12,370 nt of DNA from an uncultured Actinomyces sp. (GCA_938022345.1 CALIEP010000374.1:1-12370); one strand, 5' to 3'; positions 1 through 7,575 are shown, counted from the first letter of the stretch. The notes: a model not told the origin generated them from the sequence alone. Numbers and translations are program-made.

Positions 1-197
1 CCTCGTCTGCCCCCGTCACACCGATCATGCTCTATGCGGCCCATCGTGCGGATCTCGTCTTAGAATTTGCGAGCGGTAACGTAGATCCCGAAGCACTGCT
101 ATCGGAGTTCGACCCCGATTGGCGCGAAAAGTACCGGTCAGACTTCGAACTCTTCAAGGCGAGCGACGGCAACTGCTCTATTCGCATGAAGGGCTGA
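1..197 (+). CDS. C-terminal end of an unrecognised protein (ORF A, partial)
   Basis: The reading frame beginning at base 3 is open from the window edge to a TGA at 195-197 and gives 64 residues ending in RMKG. The stretch is acidic and aromatic (for example VDPEALLSEFDPDWREKY), and most codons end in G or C, as expected of real coding sequence here. An ATG at 27 exists, but nothing marks it as a start, so the gene probably continues upstream of the window. The next gene starts two bases after the stop, with its ribosome binding site inside this ORF, so the two look translationally coupled. I do not recognise the family and cannot give a function. Confidence 0.55.
   Translation, partial: SSAPVTPIMLYAAHRADLVLEFASGNVDPEALLSEFDPDWREKYRSDFELFKASDGNCSIRMKG
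188..193 (+). promoter_or_regulatory. Ribosome binding site setting the start of gene B
   Basis: GAAGGG lies six bases before the TTG at 200. It supports two adjacent genes (A ending at 197, B starting at 200) rather than one gene with a frameshift near base 190. Confidence 0.5.
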
Positions 198-199
198 TC

Positions 200-930
200 T
201 TGAGGCACTACTTGGAATCCCCGTACGTAGAGAGTGTCCCCGACTGGGACGCCCTCTATCGTGCGCGTGGCGATGAGGTCGCGGCGACTCGCCCTATCTT
301 CACCGGTGATGTGTTCACTGGCGTGGAATTGCCCGGATCGACCGGCAAAATTAAGGCGCGCTCCGTTTTGGTCCTTCAGCACCCGTGTTCGATGCGCACA
401 AACGGCGTCGATCTCGCCTGGAAAGTACTTGTTGCCGAGGTGGCGAATCGCAAGGAACTGGACGAGCAGAGCTGGGTGGGAGGCCACTTCAACCTGATGC
501 CGCTGCCTGGCCTCCGTCCCGATATTGCGAGCCAGAGCCAGCATCAGGCAGCCAACTTCGACAGCCTCTACACGGTGCCCCCGCTCTGCTGACCTCGCGG
601 ATTGCCTCCCTATCGCCGTTCGGGGTGAACATCCTTCTTCAGCGATGGGTGCACTACAGCTCCCGAGTCGTGGTGCCAACCCATACCTTCCATGAGCAAA
701 CCGTTGCCTTCTACGAAGAAGCGGACCTGATCGAAGAGTGGTGCGACGAGGCGAGCAGCGAGGATCTCCAGGCCGCAACGCAGGCGTGCCTGAACTGGCT
801 GCGGACGGATAGAGACGGCTCGACCTATCAAGAACTACTGAAGGACCCGCAGTCCCACAGCATGATTCGCCGTGCGATGCGCAAGGCCCTGAAGAACGGA
901 ATCAGAGTTGAGAACGACGAAACTTGCTAA
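200..930 (+). pseudogene. Unrecognised ~243-codon gene B, broken by a one-base frameshift
   Basis: From TTG at 200 the frame runs to TGA at 590-592 (130 residues). The coding signal then continues in the frame one base back and ends at TAA 928-930. The switch falls on a run of five C at 578-582. With one more C the protein would read on as LYTVPPALLTSRIASLSPFG without interruption, giving about 243 residues. The first half contains GDVFTGVELPGSTGK and VLVLQHPCSMR. The second half is helical and charged (EEADLIEEWCDEASSEDLQ, MIRRAMRKALKNG). No signal peptide or membrane segment is seen. GDVF...LP.GS..K.R.VLVLQ faintly recalls the first strands of MazF/PemK-like SH3 barrels, but this is too weak for a call. 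It sits in a packed row A-B-C-D. A sequencing error in the homopolymer is possible, but neighbouring C and D are broken too. Function unknown. Confidence 0.55.
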
Positions 931-1069
931 GCTGCCCGCCACTCTGTAGGCGGCGGTCGACGAGTTGCGCGCGAACTCGAAGCCGACGCCGGTTGTGGGG
1001 ATGGACGGGCAGGGCGCTTCGTTTCTCGTCTATCCGCTAGCGGGTCCGACATGGGTCGTGGGGGCCTGA
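908..1069 (+). pseudogene. Small unrecognised gene C (~53 codons) with an in-frame amber codon
   Basis: A frame starting at TTG 908, inside the end of gene B, gives MRTTKLAKLPATL. It meets TAG at 947-949 (codon 14), then continues with protein-like sequence such as AAVDELRANSKPTPVVG and GASFLVYPLAGPTWVVGA to TGA 1067-1069. TAG is one C-to-T change from CAG (Gln), which would fit the context LQAAVDEL. The overlap with B and same-strand packing suggest an operon. No convincing ribosome binding site is seen for the TTG, so the true start may differ. The short protein is not recognised. The broken frame is a direct observation; the original Gln is inference. Confidence 0.4.
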
Positions 1070-1096
1070 TGATGATACCGCACGGCGAGCATGTCT

Positions 1097-1101
1097 GGAG
1101 G
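1097..1101 (+). promoter_or_regulatory. Strong ribosome binding site for gene D
   Basis: GGAGG is five bases before ATG 1107. It is the best Shine-Dalgarno in the left region and marks a start codon whose frame now closes after eight codons, which is what reveals gene D as broken. Confidence 0.5.
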
Positions 1102-1106
1102 TATGC

Positions 1107-1291
1107 ATGGCAGATTCTTACGATGACGCGTGAGGCAGTGGCGGCGTACCGGGATCTACTGAACGCACTAATGGATTTGGTGGGTGGTTTTCGGCCCCGC
1201 CGGCGCGGGCGACCAAAAGGAGATGCTCCCGTGCCGCTACGAGTTCGACACGTTCCCCCTGAGCTCCACAAAAAGACCGCTGGGTGTTTGA
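1107..1291 (+). pseudogene. Small unrecognised gene D (~60 codons) with two apparent +1 frameshifts
   Basis: ATG 1107 with a strong ribosome binding site gives MADSYDDA and then TGA at 1131. Skipping base 1131 continues as EAVAAYRDLLNALMDLVGGF, a helical segment. At the T run 1188-1191, removing one T moves into a third frame reading GPAGAGDQKEMLPCRYEFD then TFPLSS, where nearly every codon ends in G or C, unlike the arginine-rich alternative frame. That frame ends at TGA 1289-1291, inside the terminator hairpin. The reconstruction needs two one-base insertions and is therefore tentative, but each junction reads smoothly. Alternatives are a shorter gene or simple non-coding remnant. I do not recognise the product. 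Confidence 0.35.
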
Positions 1292-1308
1292 TCATCCAGC
1301 GGATTTTT
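1277..1308 (+). terminator. Intrinsic terminator closing the left gene cluster
   Basis: A perfect 7-bp stem, CCGCTGG at 1277-1283 with CCAGCGG at 1296-1302, has a 12-base loop and is followed by A and five T. A run of A before the left arm means it could also act on the minus strand. It marks the 3' end of the A-D cluster. Confidence 0.75.
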
Positions 1309-1324
1309 GTATAGGAAAAGAAGT

Positions 1325-1344
1325 TCAATACGCGCGAGTATTGA
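1325..1344 (-). terminator. Second hairpin downstream of the OPT gene, possible terminator
   Basis: TCAATAC at 1325-1331 pairs perfectly with GTATTGA at 1338-1344 around a six-base loop. Read on the minus strand it is followed by ACTTCTTTTCC, a broken T tract. It may back up the hairpin at 1381-1413. Confidence 0.35.
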
Positions 1345-1380
1345 TAAGAAGTGATCTCAGGGAGTACTTCGAATGGAGCG

Positions 1381-1413
1381 GGAGGGGAGTCGGATCAAGT
1401 CCGGCTCCCCTCC
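1381..1413 (-). terminator. GC-rich hairpin after the OPT transporter gene
   Basis: A 14-bp stem (1381-1394 with 1400-1413, one G-T wobble) has a five-base loop and sits 20 bases beyond the OPT stop codon. No T run follows on the minus strand, a form often seen in GC-rich actinobacteria. The strong stem and its position support termination or 3'-end protection. Confidence 0.65.
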
Positions 1414-1433
1414 AACTTTAGGCTAAGCGATGC

Positions 1434-3455
1434 CTAGTGCACGTCGATGGCTTCCTCAGCTCCGGCCTCGGGAAGGGAAGGCGCACTATCCGTGCGCGCA
1501 ACCAGTCCACGAATCCAGCGGTAGAGGAGGGCAACGCTTCCGATGAAGAAGATCGCACCAATGAAGGTCGCTGGCGTTGCGAAGGAATCGCCCACAACGG
1601 CAAGCGGTTCTTCACTTCCTGTGGCGCCAACAATGCCTGCGTAGATCACGCCAAAGAGGCTCTCGCCGACGATCAGGCCGGTTGCCAAGAGTGTACCCAT
1701 ACGGCGAGCACGCTCAGGATCCTTGCGAGTACCAGACCAACGATCGTAGAAGAAGCCGATGATGCCACCGACCGGGATCAGAATGGTCAGCGAGGCGGGC
1801 AGATACATGCCCATACCCACTGCCAAAGGCGGCAGAGCAAAACGGCGCTTCGTCGTGAGGTTCAAGACCTCGTCGATGATGATGACAGCAACACCGATGA
1901 TGGCGCCCAGACCCAGAAGGTTCCAATCCTGAGTTCCACCGATGACGCCCTTTGCGAGGGAGGAAATCAACGAGGCCTGAGGAGCAGCAAGCGCGTCAGC
2001 GCCGGCGTTGGGAGCTCCCTGGAAGCCGAAGGCATTCTGCATGAGGTTCAGAACCGGAGGAATGACAAGCGCGCCAAAAACAACACCGATGACCAGAGCC
2101 ACCTGCTGCTTCCACGGAGTGGCGTTTACCAGCTGACCGGTCTTGAGGTCCTGCAGGTTATCATTCGAGATCGTCGCAATACAGAAGACAATCGCTGCGG
2201 TAAAGAGCGTGTAGGCGATCAGGGCCGTTGTCTCTGCGGCGGAAGATCCGTGACCGTGAACGGCAACAATTGCCAGCGCGGTGAGGACGACGACCAAAAT
2301 GCCCACTCCGGATACGGGGCTATTGGACGAACCGATGAGGCCGGCCATGTAGCCACAGACCGCTGCAACCAAAAGGCCTGCAAGAAGGGTGAAGATCACC
2401 GAAACAGCGATGAGCATTGTTGTGTTGTGTGCGATTTCCGTCCCGTTTGTAAAGAGCCAGAGCAGACCGCCCACGGTGATCATTGACAGAACAATGACCA
2501 GTGCGACAACCGTGATCGGGATGTCACGTTCGGTCTGAGGAACCTCTCCGCCATCGCGACGGGTGTGAGAGGAACGCATTGCATCGCGGATTCCCCTGAC
2601 GATCGGGGAAATGATCTTGACCAGGGTCCAGATTGCGGCAACAGCCATAACGCCGGCACCGATGTAACGCACTTGGCTGGAAAAGACTGTACTGACGACG
2701 TCGGACAATGCTGATCCATCAAGCTGGCCGGCGCTGAAGTAGGGAATCAGGATGAAGTAGGAAACGAACATGCCGATGAGCATCGCGATGCCAACAGTCA
2801 ATCCAACAAGGTGCCCAACGCCGATCAAGGCAAGTGATAGGGAAGTTCCGATCGAGGTTGCCCCAGCTCCGAGTTTAAATGTCGCGGAAAGCGATGACGC
2901 TGCAACCTTCATGTAGGACAGCAAAGACATCACTGCGGAGCAGATTGCGCCCCAAATGATTGCGTGCAGGCCAAGAGTATTGTCATTCGACTTCTCGTGG
3001 GAGTCGCCAACCTTGAGGATTTCTCCTCCGGCAACACCTTCGGGGTAGGGAAGGGCCGAACCCGTAACCAACGCGCGGCGCAAGGGGATCGAGTACATAA
3101 CACCCAAGATGCCGCCGACCGCGCAGACGGCCATTGTCGTCCAGTAGGGGAAACCGCTCCACCAGCCGACAATAACCAAGCCGGGGAGGATGAAGATCAC
3201 TGCGGAAAGAGTTCCTGCAGCAGATGCAATCGTTTGGACAATGTTGTTTTCTTGGATGGTGTGATCGGCAAAAAACCGTAGAATTGCCATCGAGATGACG
3301 GCTGCAGGGATCGAGGTTGCGAAGGTTAATCCGACTTTCAATCCGAGGTAAACGTTTGCCGCGGTAAACAACAGGGTGATAATTCCACCGATAATAATGC
3401 CGCGGAAGGTTAATTCCTTTAGTGACGAGCGAGTGCTCGTTGTAGGCGTAGACAC
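1434..3455 (-). CDS. OPT-family oligopeptide transporter (673 aa)
   Basis: An integral membrane protein of the prokaryotic oligopeptide transporter (OPT) family, which imports short peptides, or in relatives metal chelates, by proton-coupled symport. It begins with a short hydrophilic tail, then a first membrane segment with the family signature (LKELTFRGIIIGGIITLLF, residues 12-30, then NVYLGLKVGLTFATSIPAAV). ENNIVQTIASAAGT follows at about 69-82 and LPYPEGVAGGEILK at 135-148, both hallmark OPT motifs. Many further hydrophobic segments fill the rest, with a hydrophilic loop at about 290-315. The length is normal for bacterial members. The start is GTG at 3453-3455, with GGAAAGGA five bases before it. 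It is transcribed away from the MFS gene. With pepN and pepO nearby, peptide uptake is the likely role, but the substrate cannot be read from the sequence. Confidence 0.9.
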   Translation of the reverse strand: MSTPTTSTRSSLKELTFRGIIIGGIITLLFTAANVYLGLKVGLTFATSIPAAVISMAILRFFADHTIQENNIVQTIASAAGTLSAVIFILPGLVIVGWWSGFPYWTTMAVCAVGGILGVMYSIPLRRALVTGSALPYPEGVAGGEILKVGDSHEKSNDNTLGLHAIIWGAICSAVMSLLSYMKVAASSLSATFKLGAGATSIGTSLSLALIGVGHLVGLTVGIAMLIGMFVSYFILIPYFSAGQLDGSALSDVVSTVFSSQVRYIGAGVMAVAAIWTLVKIISPIVRGIRDAMRSSHTRRDGGEVPQTERDIPITVVALVIVLSMITVGGLLWLFTNGTEIAHNTTMLIAVSVIFTLLAGLLVAAVCGYMAGLIGSSNSPVSGVGILVVVLTALAIVAVHGHGSSAAETTALIAYTLFTAAIVFCIATISNDNLQDLKTGQLVNATPWKQQVALVIGVVFGALVIPPVLNLMQNAFGFQGAPNAGADALAAPQASLISSLAKGVIGGTQDWNLLGLGAIIGVAVIIIDEVLNLTTKRRFALPPLAVGMGMYLPASLTILIPVGGIIGFFYDRWSGTRKDPERARRMGTLLATGLIVGESLFGVIYAGIVGATGSEEPLAVVGDSFATPATFIGAIFFIGSVALLYRWIRGLVARTDSAPSLPEAGAEEAIDVH

Positions 3456-3508
3456 GTGAATCCTTTCCGTGTGCTGACGTTGTGGCCGCTAGCGCGGTCA
3501 TCAGTCGG

Positions 3509-3532
3509 TCAGACTAGTGATTGCAAGTCTAA
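3509..3532. repeat. Imperfect inverted repeat, possible operator upstream of the OPT gene
   Basis: TCAGACT (3509-3515) and AGTCTAA (3526-3532) form an inverted repeat with one mismatch and a 10-base spacer. It overlaps the candidate -10 of the OPT promoter, and a further AGTC/GACT pair lies at 3503-3515. This arrangement would suit a repressor site; the regulator is unknown. Confidence 0.3.
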
Positions 3533-3556
3533 TCTCCTTATGAAAATTAAGTTCAA
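3526..3556 (-). promoter_or_regulatory. Candidate promoter for the OPT transporter
   Basis: On the minus strand TTGAAC (3551-3556) and TAGACT (3526-3531) resemble -35 and -10 boxes, with a rather long 19-base spacer. A start near 3519 would leave a leader of about 60 bases with the ribosome binding site at 3461-3468. Confidence 0.3.
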
Positions 3557-3570
3557 TGCATGGTCACAAT

Positions 3571-3601
3571 TTGGGAAAATTTTGTAAATGCTGGGGATAA
3601 T
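3571..3601 (+). promoter_or_regulatory. Candidate promoter for the MFS permease
   Basis: GATAAT at 3596-3601 is a good -10 box, with TTGGGA at 3571-3576 as a weak -35 (19-base spacer). Transcription would start near 3608, leaving a leader of only about 14 bases without a clear Shine-Dalgarno before ATG 3622. Confidence 0.4.
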
Positions 3602-3621
3602 GAAATGAAGAACACACAGCG

Positions 3622-4905
3622 ATGATGAGTGATCAGCGAAAATCGTATTCCAGAGCCGCAGTCTCGACGTCTCTTGCCTTCTTTGGCATCGTCGCCATGA
3701 GTATGACCATGCGTTCCGGGGCAACATCAATCGGGCCGTTGATTGGGCATATTTCGCAGGCCTATAACGCGTGCGCGGGTGCACTGGGAGTTCTTTCTGC
3801 TCTTCCCTGCCTGGTTTTTGCAGGTGTTGGTCTGATGGCTGTCCCCATGTCGAAGCGCTGGGGAATGAGTATGGTCCTCACGCTTGGGACATTCATCAGT
3901 GGGCTTGGTTTGCTTCTTCGTCCCTGGGCTGGGAACTTTACTATCTTCTGTGTCCTCAGCGTTGTTGCTCTTGCTGGGCCCGCGCTTGCTAATGTCTTGG
4001 TTCCCGCGTGGATTAAGTACCACGAGGCCGGGAGAGGGACACTGCTTGTTACTGCCTATGGGACGCTCCTTTTGATCGGCGGCGCCTTTGGCTCAGCTCT
4101 TGCTGTTCCTCTTGCTGGCAGGGACGGCAGTTATTGGCAGTATTCTCTGGCGGCTTGGGTTGTCTTTGCTTTCTTGGCAGGCCTGGTGTGGATCAGGATT
4201 GCAGTGCGTGCAGGTAAGGATCGGCCTGATGGTATAGCGACGCGGGGAGCGCATGAATCGCCCCTGGACAATGAAGCTCAAAATCAGGAAGATTCTCTGC
4301 GAGTTTCGACCTCGAGATTGCCAATCTACCGCTCGCGAACAGCCATTGCTCTGGTTCTTGGATTTGGGCTGCAATCACTCAACGCCTATGTGCAATTTGC
4401 CTTCCTTCCTCAAATTCTGATCAACGCAGGGTACTCTGCATCCTTTGCATCTCTCATGGCAGCACTGGTGAATTTGTGGGCGGTTGTTGGTGGCTTAGTG
4501 ATTCCCTTCATGATTGATACCGTTGGAACGCATATTCCGTGGCTCGCTGCATTTTTGGGCTTTCTCACCTTCAGCGGTTGGATTGGACTTGCAGCGTTCC
4601 CCGGGAGCTACGCGCTGATCTGGGTATCACTTTTAGCAATTGGCGGTTTTACTTTCCCGCTGATTTTGGCGCTCATTCCCGCACGCTCTCGCGATGCTGC
4701 AGTAACTGCGGATCTGTCGGCCTTGGTTCAACCTATCGGCTATATCATTGCTGCACTTGGGCCAATTGGGTTTGGTCTTTTGCTTCAATCGCTTGGGAAT
4801 CAGACCATTCCATTGATTGCCATGTCTGTAACCGGTTTACTCATGGGCGTAGCGACCTTCGTTGGTGCCGGAACTGGAATGATCGATGATGAGCTTGAAG
4901 TCTAA
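3622..4905 (+). CDS. CynX/NimT-type major facilitator superfamily permease (427 aa)
   Basis: A twelve-segment MFS transporter most like the CynX/NimT group (cyanate and 2-nitroimidazole transporter relatives). The first helix carries RSGATSIGPLIGHI (residues 31-44), matching the R-x(3-4)-S-x-GPL pattern of that group. ALGVLSALPCLVFAGVG and the loop PMSKRWG (about 75-81) are the usual helix 2 and 2-3 loop features. A charged cytoplasmic loop at about 195-237 separates the two six-helix halves. The second half has QSLNAYVQFAFLPQIL (251-266), also typical. Two ATG codons are adjacent (3622 and 3625) and either could start the protein, because no clear ribosome binding site is present. It is transcribed alone and ends at a strong terminator. 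The substrate is unknown, and cyanate should not be assumed because no cyanase is nearby. Confidence 0.8.
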   Translation: MMSDQRKSYSRAAVSTSLAFFGIVAMSMTMRSGATSIGPLIGHISQAYNACAGALGVLSALPCLVFAGVGLMAVPMSKRWGMSMVLTLGTFISGLGLLLRPWAGNFTIFCVLSVVALAGPALANVLVPAWIKYHEAGRGTLLVTAYGTLLLIGGAFGSALAVPLAGRDGSYWQYSLAAWVVFAFLAGLVWIRIAVRAGKDRPDGIATRGAHESPLDNEAQNQEDSLRVSTSRLPIYRSRTAIALVLGFGLQSLNAYVQFAFLPQILINAGYSASFASLMAALVNLWAVVGGLVIPFMIDTVGTHIPWLAAFLGFLTFSGWIGLAAFPGSYALIWVSLLAIGGFTFPLILALIPARSRDAAVTADLSALVQPIGYIIAALGPIGFGLLLQSLGNQTIPLIAMSVTGLLMGVATFVGAGTGMIDDELEV

Positions 4906-4915
4906 ACTCATATAA

Positions 4916-4956
4916 AAGCGGAGGGGTTGGTTCGCATGGAACCAACCCCTCCGCTT
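4916..4956. terminator. Bidirectional terminator between the convergent MFS and pepN genes
   Basis: A perfect 18-bp stem (4916-4933 with 4939-4956) has a five-base loop, GCATG. It lies 11 bases after the MFS stop and 13 bases beyond the pepN stop. On the minus strand it is followed by TTATAT after the two T that end the arm, giving a usable T tract; on the plus strand the tail is weaker. Confidence 0.85.
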
Positions 4957-4968
4957 ATGTCGCTAATA

Positions 4969-7527
4969 TCAGTTCAGGTCTGCAGCCTGAGCGTTCAGCA
5001 TGCGCTCCGTGGTCGAAATCTGCTCGCGAAGCAGGCGAACCAAAGCAGCAGATGCATTCCGGTGGTTGGAGATCCACTCGTTTCCCTTGGCGATCGGATC
5101 GATGCCCTGGACGTATCCCGCAAGGGCATTGGGGAACATCAAGGTGACAATATCTTCAGCGATGTGGAAGGTGTGATCCTTCCAAATCTGCTCCAGAGAA
5201 TCGAAGTAGTCGGCAACCACCGGGACATACATTTCGGGGTTCGTTCGTGCCTGGGCCCAGAATCCCGAGACCATTGCCCAACGGGTGTCATTGGGGATAG
5301 ACAGGTCACGAAGAACGGCATCCCACGTCTGCTGCTTGACACCTTGATCGGGCACGGCGGCTCGCGCAGCAGCAGCCTTCTGGTGACCAGTCATCGTGTC
5401 ATCCTCGGTATCAAGGGCTGCGATCTCGGCCTCGCCGGCAACGCCTCCGCGGACCAGAGCAATGAGGAGAGCCCAGCGCAGGTCAACGTCCAGATCCAAG
5501 CCCATCAGGGTCTGGGTTCCATCGTAGAGTCCCTGAATGGCCTCGAAGTGCTCGGGGAGAACGGCGCAGTGCGCAAGCTCGCGCACAAAAAGCTGTTGTT
5601 CGTCGGAGTGGGCCGCCGCGGTACGCGCAAGGATGAGCAAAGCTGAAGCAACGCGCTCTTGCAGAGCAGCACGCTTCGAGGGTGCGACGTAGGTCTCCAG
5701 TGCCTGGTCAAGGTGACGCAAGTAAAGACGCAGCATGGTCGCATTGCGCTCAACAGGCAGAGCGGCGAGCAACAGTGTCAGGTAGTCATGTGCGGGCATC
5801 TCGCCATCGCGGGTCATGTCCCAAGCCGAGGCCATGATCACGCCGCGAGTCAAGGAATCCTCGAAGCGGGAGATATTACGGATTGCGAAGTCAAGAGACT
5901 GCGGATCCAAGCGAACCTTTGCGTACGCCAGATCTTGGTCGTTAATAAGGATGAGATTGGGGCGTGCGATTCCCTGAGCTTCCTCGACAACGGTCGAGGC
6001 GCCATCAACATCGAGTTCCTGAGTAAAGACGCGAGAGATTGTTCCCTCTTCGTTTGCGCTGTAGCCGGAAACGATTAGACGGTGAGGACGAAGAGAAGAT
6101 CCCTCGGAGAAGGATTCCTGCAGCACAGCGAGCTTGGTGATTGTCCCGTTATCGTCGACCTCAATTTCGGGGCGAAGCAGAGTGATGCCTGCTTCTTCCA
6201 GCCAGACTTTCGACCACTGCTTGAGGTCGCGACCCGAGGCCTTTTCAAGTTCGTCAAGAAGATCTGCCAAGGTGGCGTTCTGGTAGGAGTGCTTCGTCAG
6301 GTATTCATGCAGGCCCGCGAAGAAGTGCTCGCGGCCGACATAGCTGACCAGCTGGCGAAGAACCGATGCTCCCTTTGCGTAGGTAATGCCGTCGAAGTTC
6401 ACCTCGACGTCGGCAAGATCACGGATCTCAGCGGTAATGGGGTGGGTGGTGGGGAGCTGATCCTGATTCATGCCCCAGTCCTTGCGGAGCATGAAGCCGG
6501 TCCAACCTTCTGTGTATTCGGTTGCTTCAGCCAGAGCCAAGTGACTCATGAATTCAGCGAAAGACTCATTGAGCCACAGATCGTTCCACCACTTCATGGT
6601 GACTAGATCGCCAAACCACATGTGAGCCAGCTCGTGGAGGATCGTATTGGCACGAGCTTCCAAGTCAGCAGTCGTGGGGCGGGTACGGAAAATGTACTGG
6701 TCGCGGAAAGTGACACAGCCGGCGTTCTCCATCGCACCTGCGTTGTATTCGGGGACGAAGATCTGGTCGTAGGTCTTGAAGGGATAAGGAATTCCGTAAG
6801 CGGCCTCGAAGAAGGAGAATCCCTGGCGGGTGATTTCGAGGATGCGATCAGAATCCAAGGAGTCGATGAGGGATGCACGGCACCACACGCTGAGCGGAAT
6901 CGTGCGGCCATCACTGGAGACTAGGGAATCGGTAACGCCCTGGTAGGGGCCGGCGATAATCGCAGTGATATAGGTTGAGATGCGCTCGGTTTCTTCGAAA
7001 CGATACGTCCAGCGATCCTCGTGAACCTCAGGCTCGGGGGTAGCCGAGTTCGAGAAGACCTTCCATCCTGCAGGAACAGTGACCGTGAAAGTAAAGGTCG
7101 CTTTGAGGTCGGGCTGCTCAAAAGTTGTAAAAACACGGCGGGAATCGGGAACCTCGAACTGCGAGTAGCAGTAGGCCTGTGAATCCGCGGGGTCCACGAA
7201 GCGGTGAAGACCTTCGCCGGTGTGCATGTACTGGCAGTCAGCCTCAACAGTCAAGGTATTGTGGGCCGCAAGGGGAGGAAGGGCAATACGGTTGTCCTGG
7301 TGAATCACCGGGTCCAAAGTTTCACCGTTGAGAACGATCGAATGAACGTTATTCGAGACTAGATCAGCAAAGGTTGCCTCTCCCTTAGTCGCACTGAAGG
7401 TAACGGTGGTGCGAGAAAGGAAGTCCCTGTCTCCGCGAGTGAGGTCGAGTTCGACGTCGTAGTGATCAACTGAGATCACTGCTGCGCGCTGCTGTGCTTC
7501 TTCGCGCGTCAGGTTCAGGCCAGGCAT
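4969..7527 (-). CDS. pepN: PepN, M1-family aminopeptidase (852 aa)
   Basis: A cytoplasmic zinc aminopeptidase that removes N-terminal residues from peptides. The N-terminal beta domain (about 1-190) is followed by the catalytic domain, with the substrate-anchoring GAMEN motif at 264-268. The zinc motif HELAH is at 298-302, with the third ligand Glu321 exactly 19 residues after His302 (WLNESFAEF). The transition-state Tyr383 is in GITYAKGASVL. The C-terminal helical part (about 520-850) fits the ERAP1-like domain of actinobacterial PepN. Length and motifs are complete, and no signal peptide is seen. The start is ATG 7525-7527, with GGAAGGT five bases before it. It lies 144 bases after pepO on the same strand, with no clear terminator between them, so some co-transcription is possible. 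Together with OPT and PepO it fits peptide catabolism. Confidence 0.95.
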   Translation of the reverse strand: MPGLNLTREEAQQRAAVISVDHYDVELDLTRGDRDFLSRTTVTFSATKGEATFADLVSNNVHSIVLNGETLDPVIHQDNRIALPPLAAHNTLTVEADCQYMHTGEGLHRFVDPADSQAYCYSQFEVPDSRRVFTTFEQPDLKATFTFTVTVPAGWKVFSNSATPEPEVHEDRWTYRFEETERISTYITAIIAGPYQGVTDSLVSSDGRTIPLSVWCRASLIDSLDSDRILEITRQGFSFFEAAYGIPYPFKTYDQIFVPEYNAGAMENAGCVTFRDQYIFRTRPTTADLEARANTILHELAHMWFGDLVTMKWWNDLWLNESFAEFMSHLALAEATEYTEGWTGFMLRKDWGMNQDQLPTTHPITAEIRDLADVEVNFDGITYAKGASVLRQLVSYVGREHFFAGLHEYLTKHSYQNATLADLLDELEKASGRDLKQWSKVWLEEAGITLLRPEIEVDDNGTITKLAVLQESFSEGSSLRPHRLIVSGYSANEEGTISRVFTQELDVDGASTVVEEAQGIARPNLILINDQDLAYAKVRLDPQSLDFAIRNISRFEDSLTRGVIMASAWDMTRDGEMPAHDYLTLLLAALPVERNATMLRLYLRHLDQALETYVAPSKRAALQERVASALLILARTAAAHSDEQQLFVRELAHCAVLPEHFEAIQGLYDGTQTLMGLDLDVDLRWALLIALVRGGVAGEAEIAALDTEDDTMTGHQKAAAARAAVPDQGVKQQTWDAVLRDLSIPNDTRWAMVSGFWAQARTNPEMYVPVVADYFDSLEQIWKDHTFHIAEDIVTLMFPNALAGYVQGIDPIAKGNEWISNHRNASAALVRLLREQISTTERMLNAQAADLN

Positions 7528-7558
7528 TGCGTACCTTCCAATTGTGTTGACGATTCAC

Positions 7559-7575
7559 ACGCGCATACTGCGCGT
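7559..7575. repeat. Inverted repeat upstream of pepN
   Basis: ACGCGC and GCGCGT form a perfect 6-bp inverted repeat around five bases, about 32 bases before the pepN start. Without a T tract on the minus strand it is not a terminator for pepO; it may be an operator or a leader hairpin. Confidence 0.3.

Noticed and set aside
200..420. MazF/PemK-like toxin identity for gene B
   Set aside because: Only a loose GDVF...LP.GS..K.R.VLVLQ resemblance is seen, the protein is about twice the usual length, and the catalytic residues cannot be aligned with confidence.
119..592. Reading gene B from the TTG at 119
   Set aside because: The part before 200 overlaps the coding tail of ORF A and reads as arginine-rich shadow. 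The ribosome binding site at 188-193 supports TTG 200.
32..778. A 248-codon minus-strand frame in the left region
   Set aside because: It is arginine- and serine-rich shadow opposite ORF A and gene B, whose plus-strand frames show better codon use.
1437..2486. A 349-codon plus-strand open frame across the OPT gene
   Set aside because: The translation is a low-information, charged sequence without membrane or domain features; it is a shadow of the OPT reading frame.
3622..4905. Cyanate transporter function (cynX) for the MFS gene
   Set aside because: Family resemblance only; no cyanase or carbonic anhydrase gene is adjacent, and this family has varied substrates.
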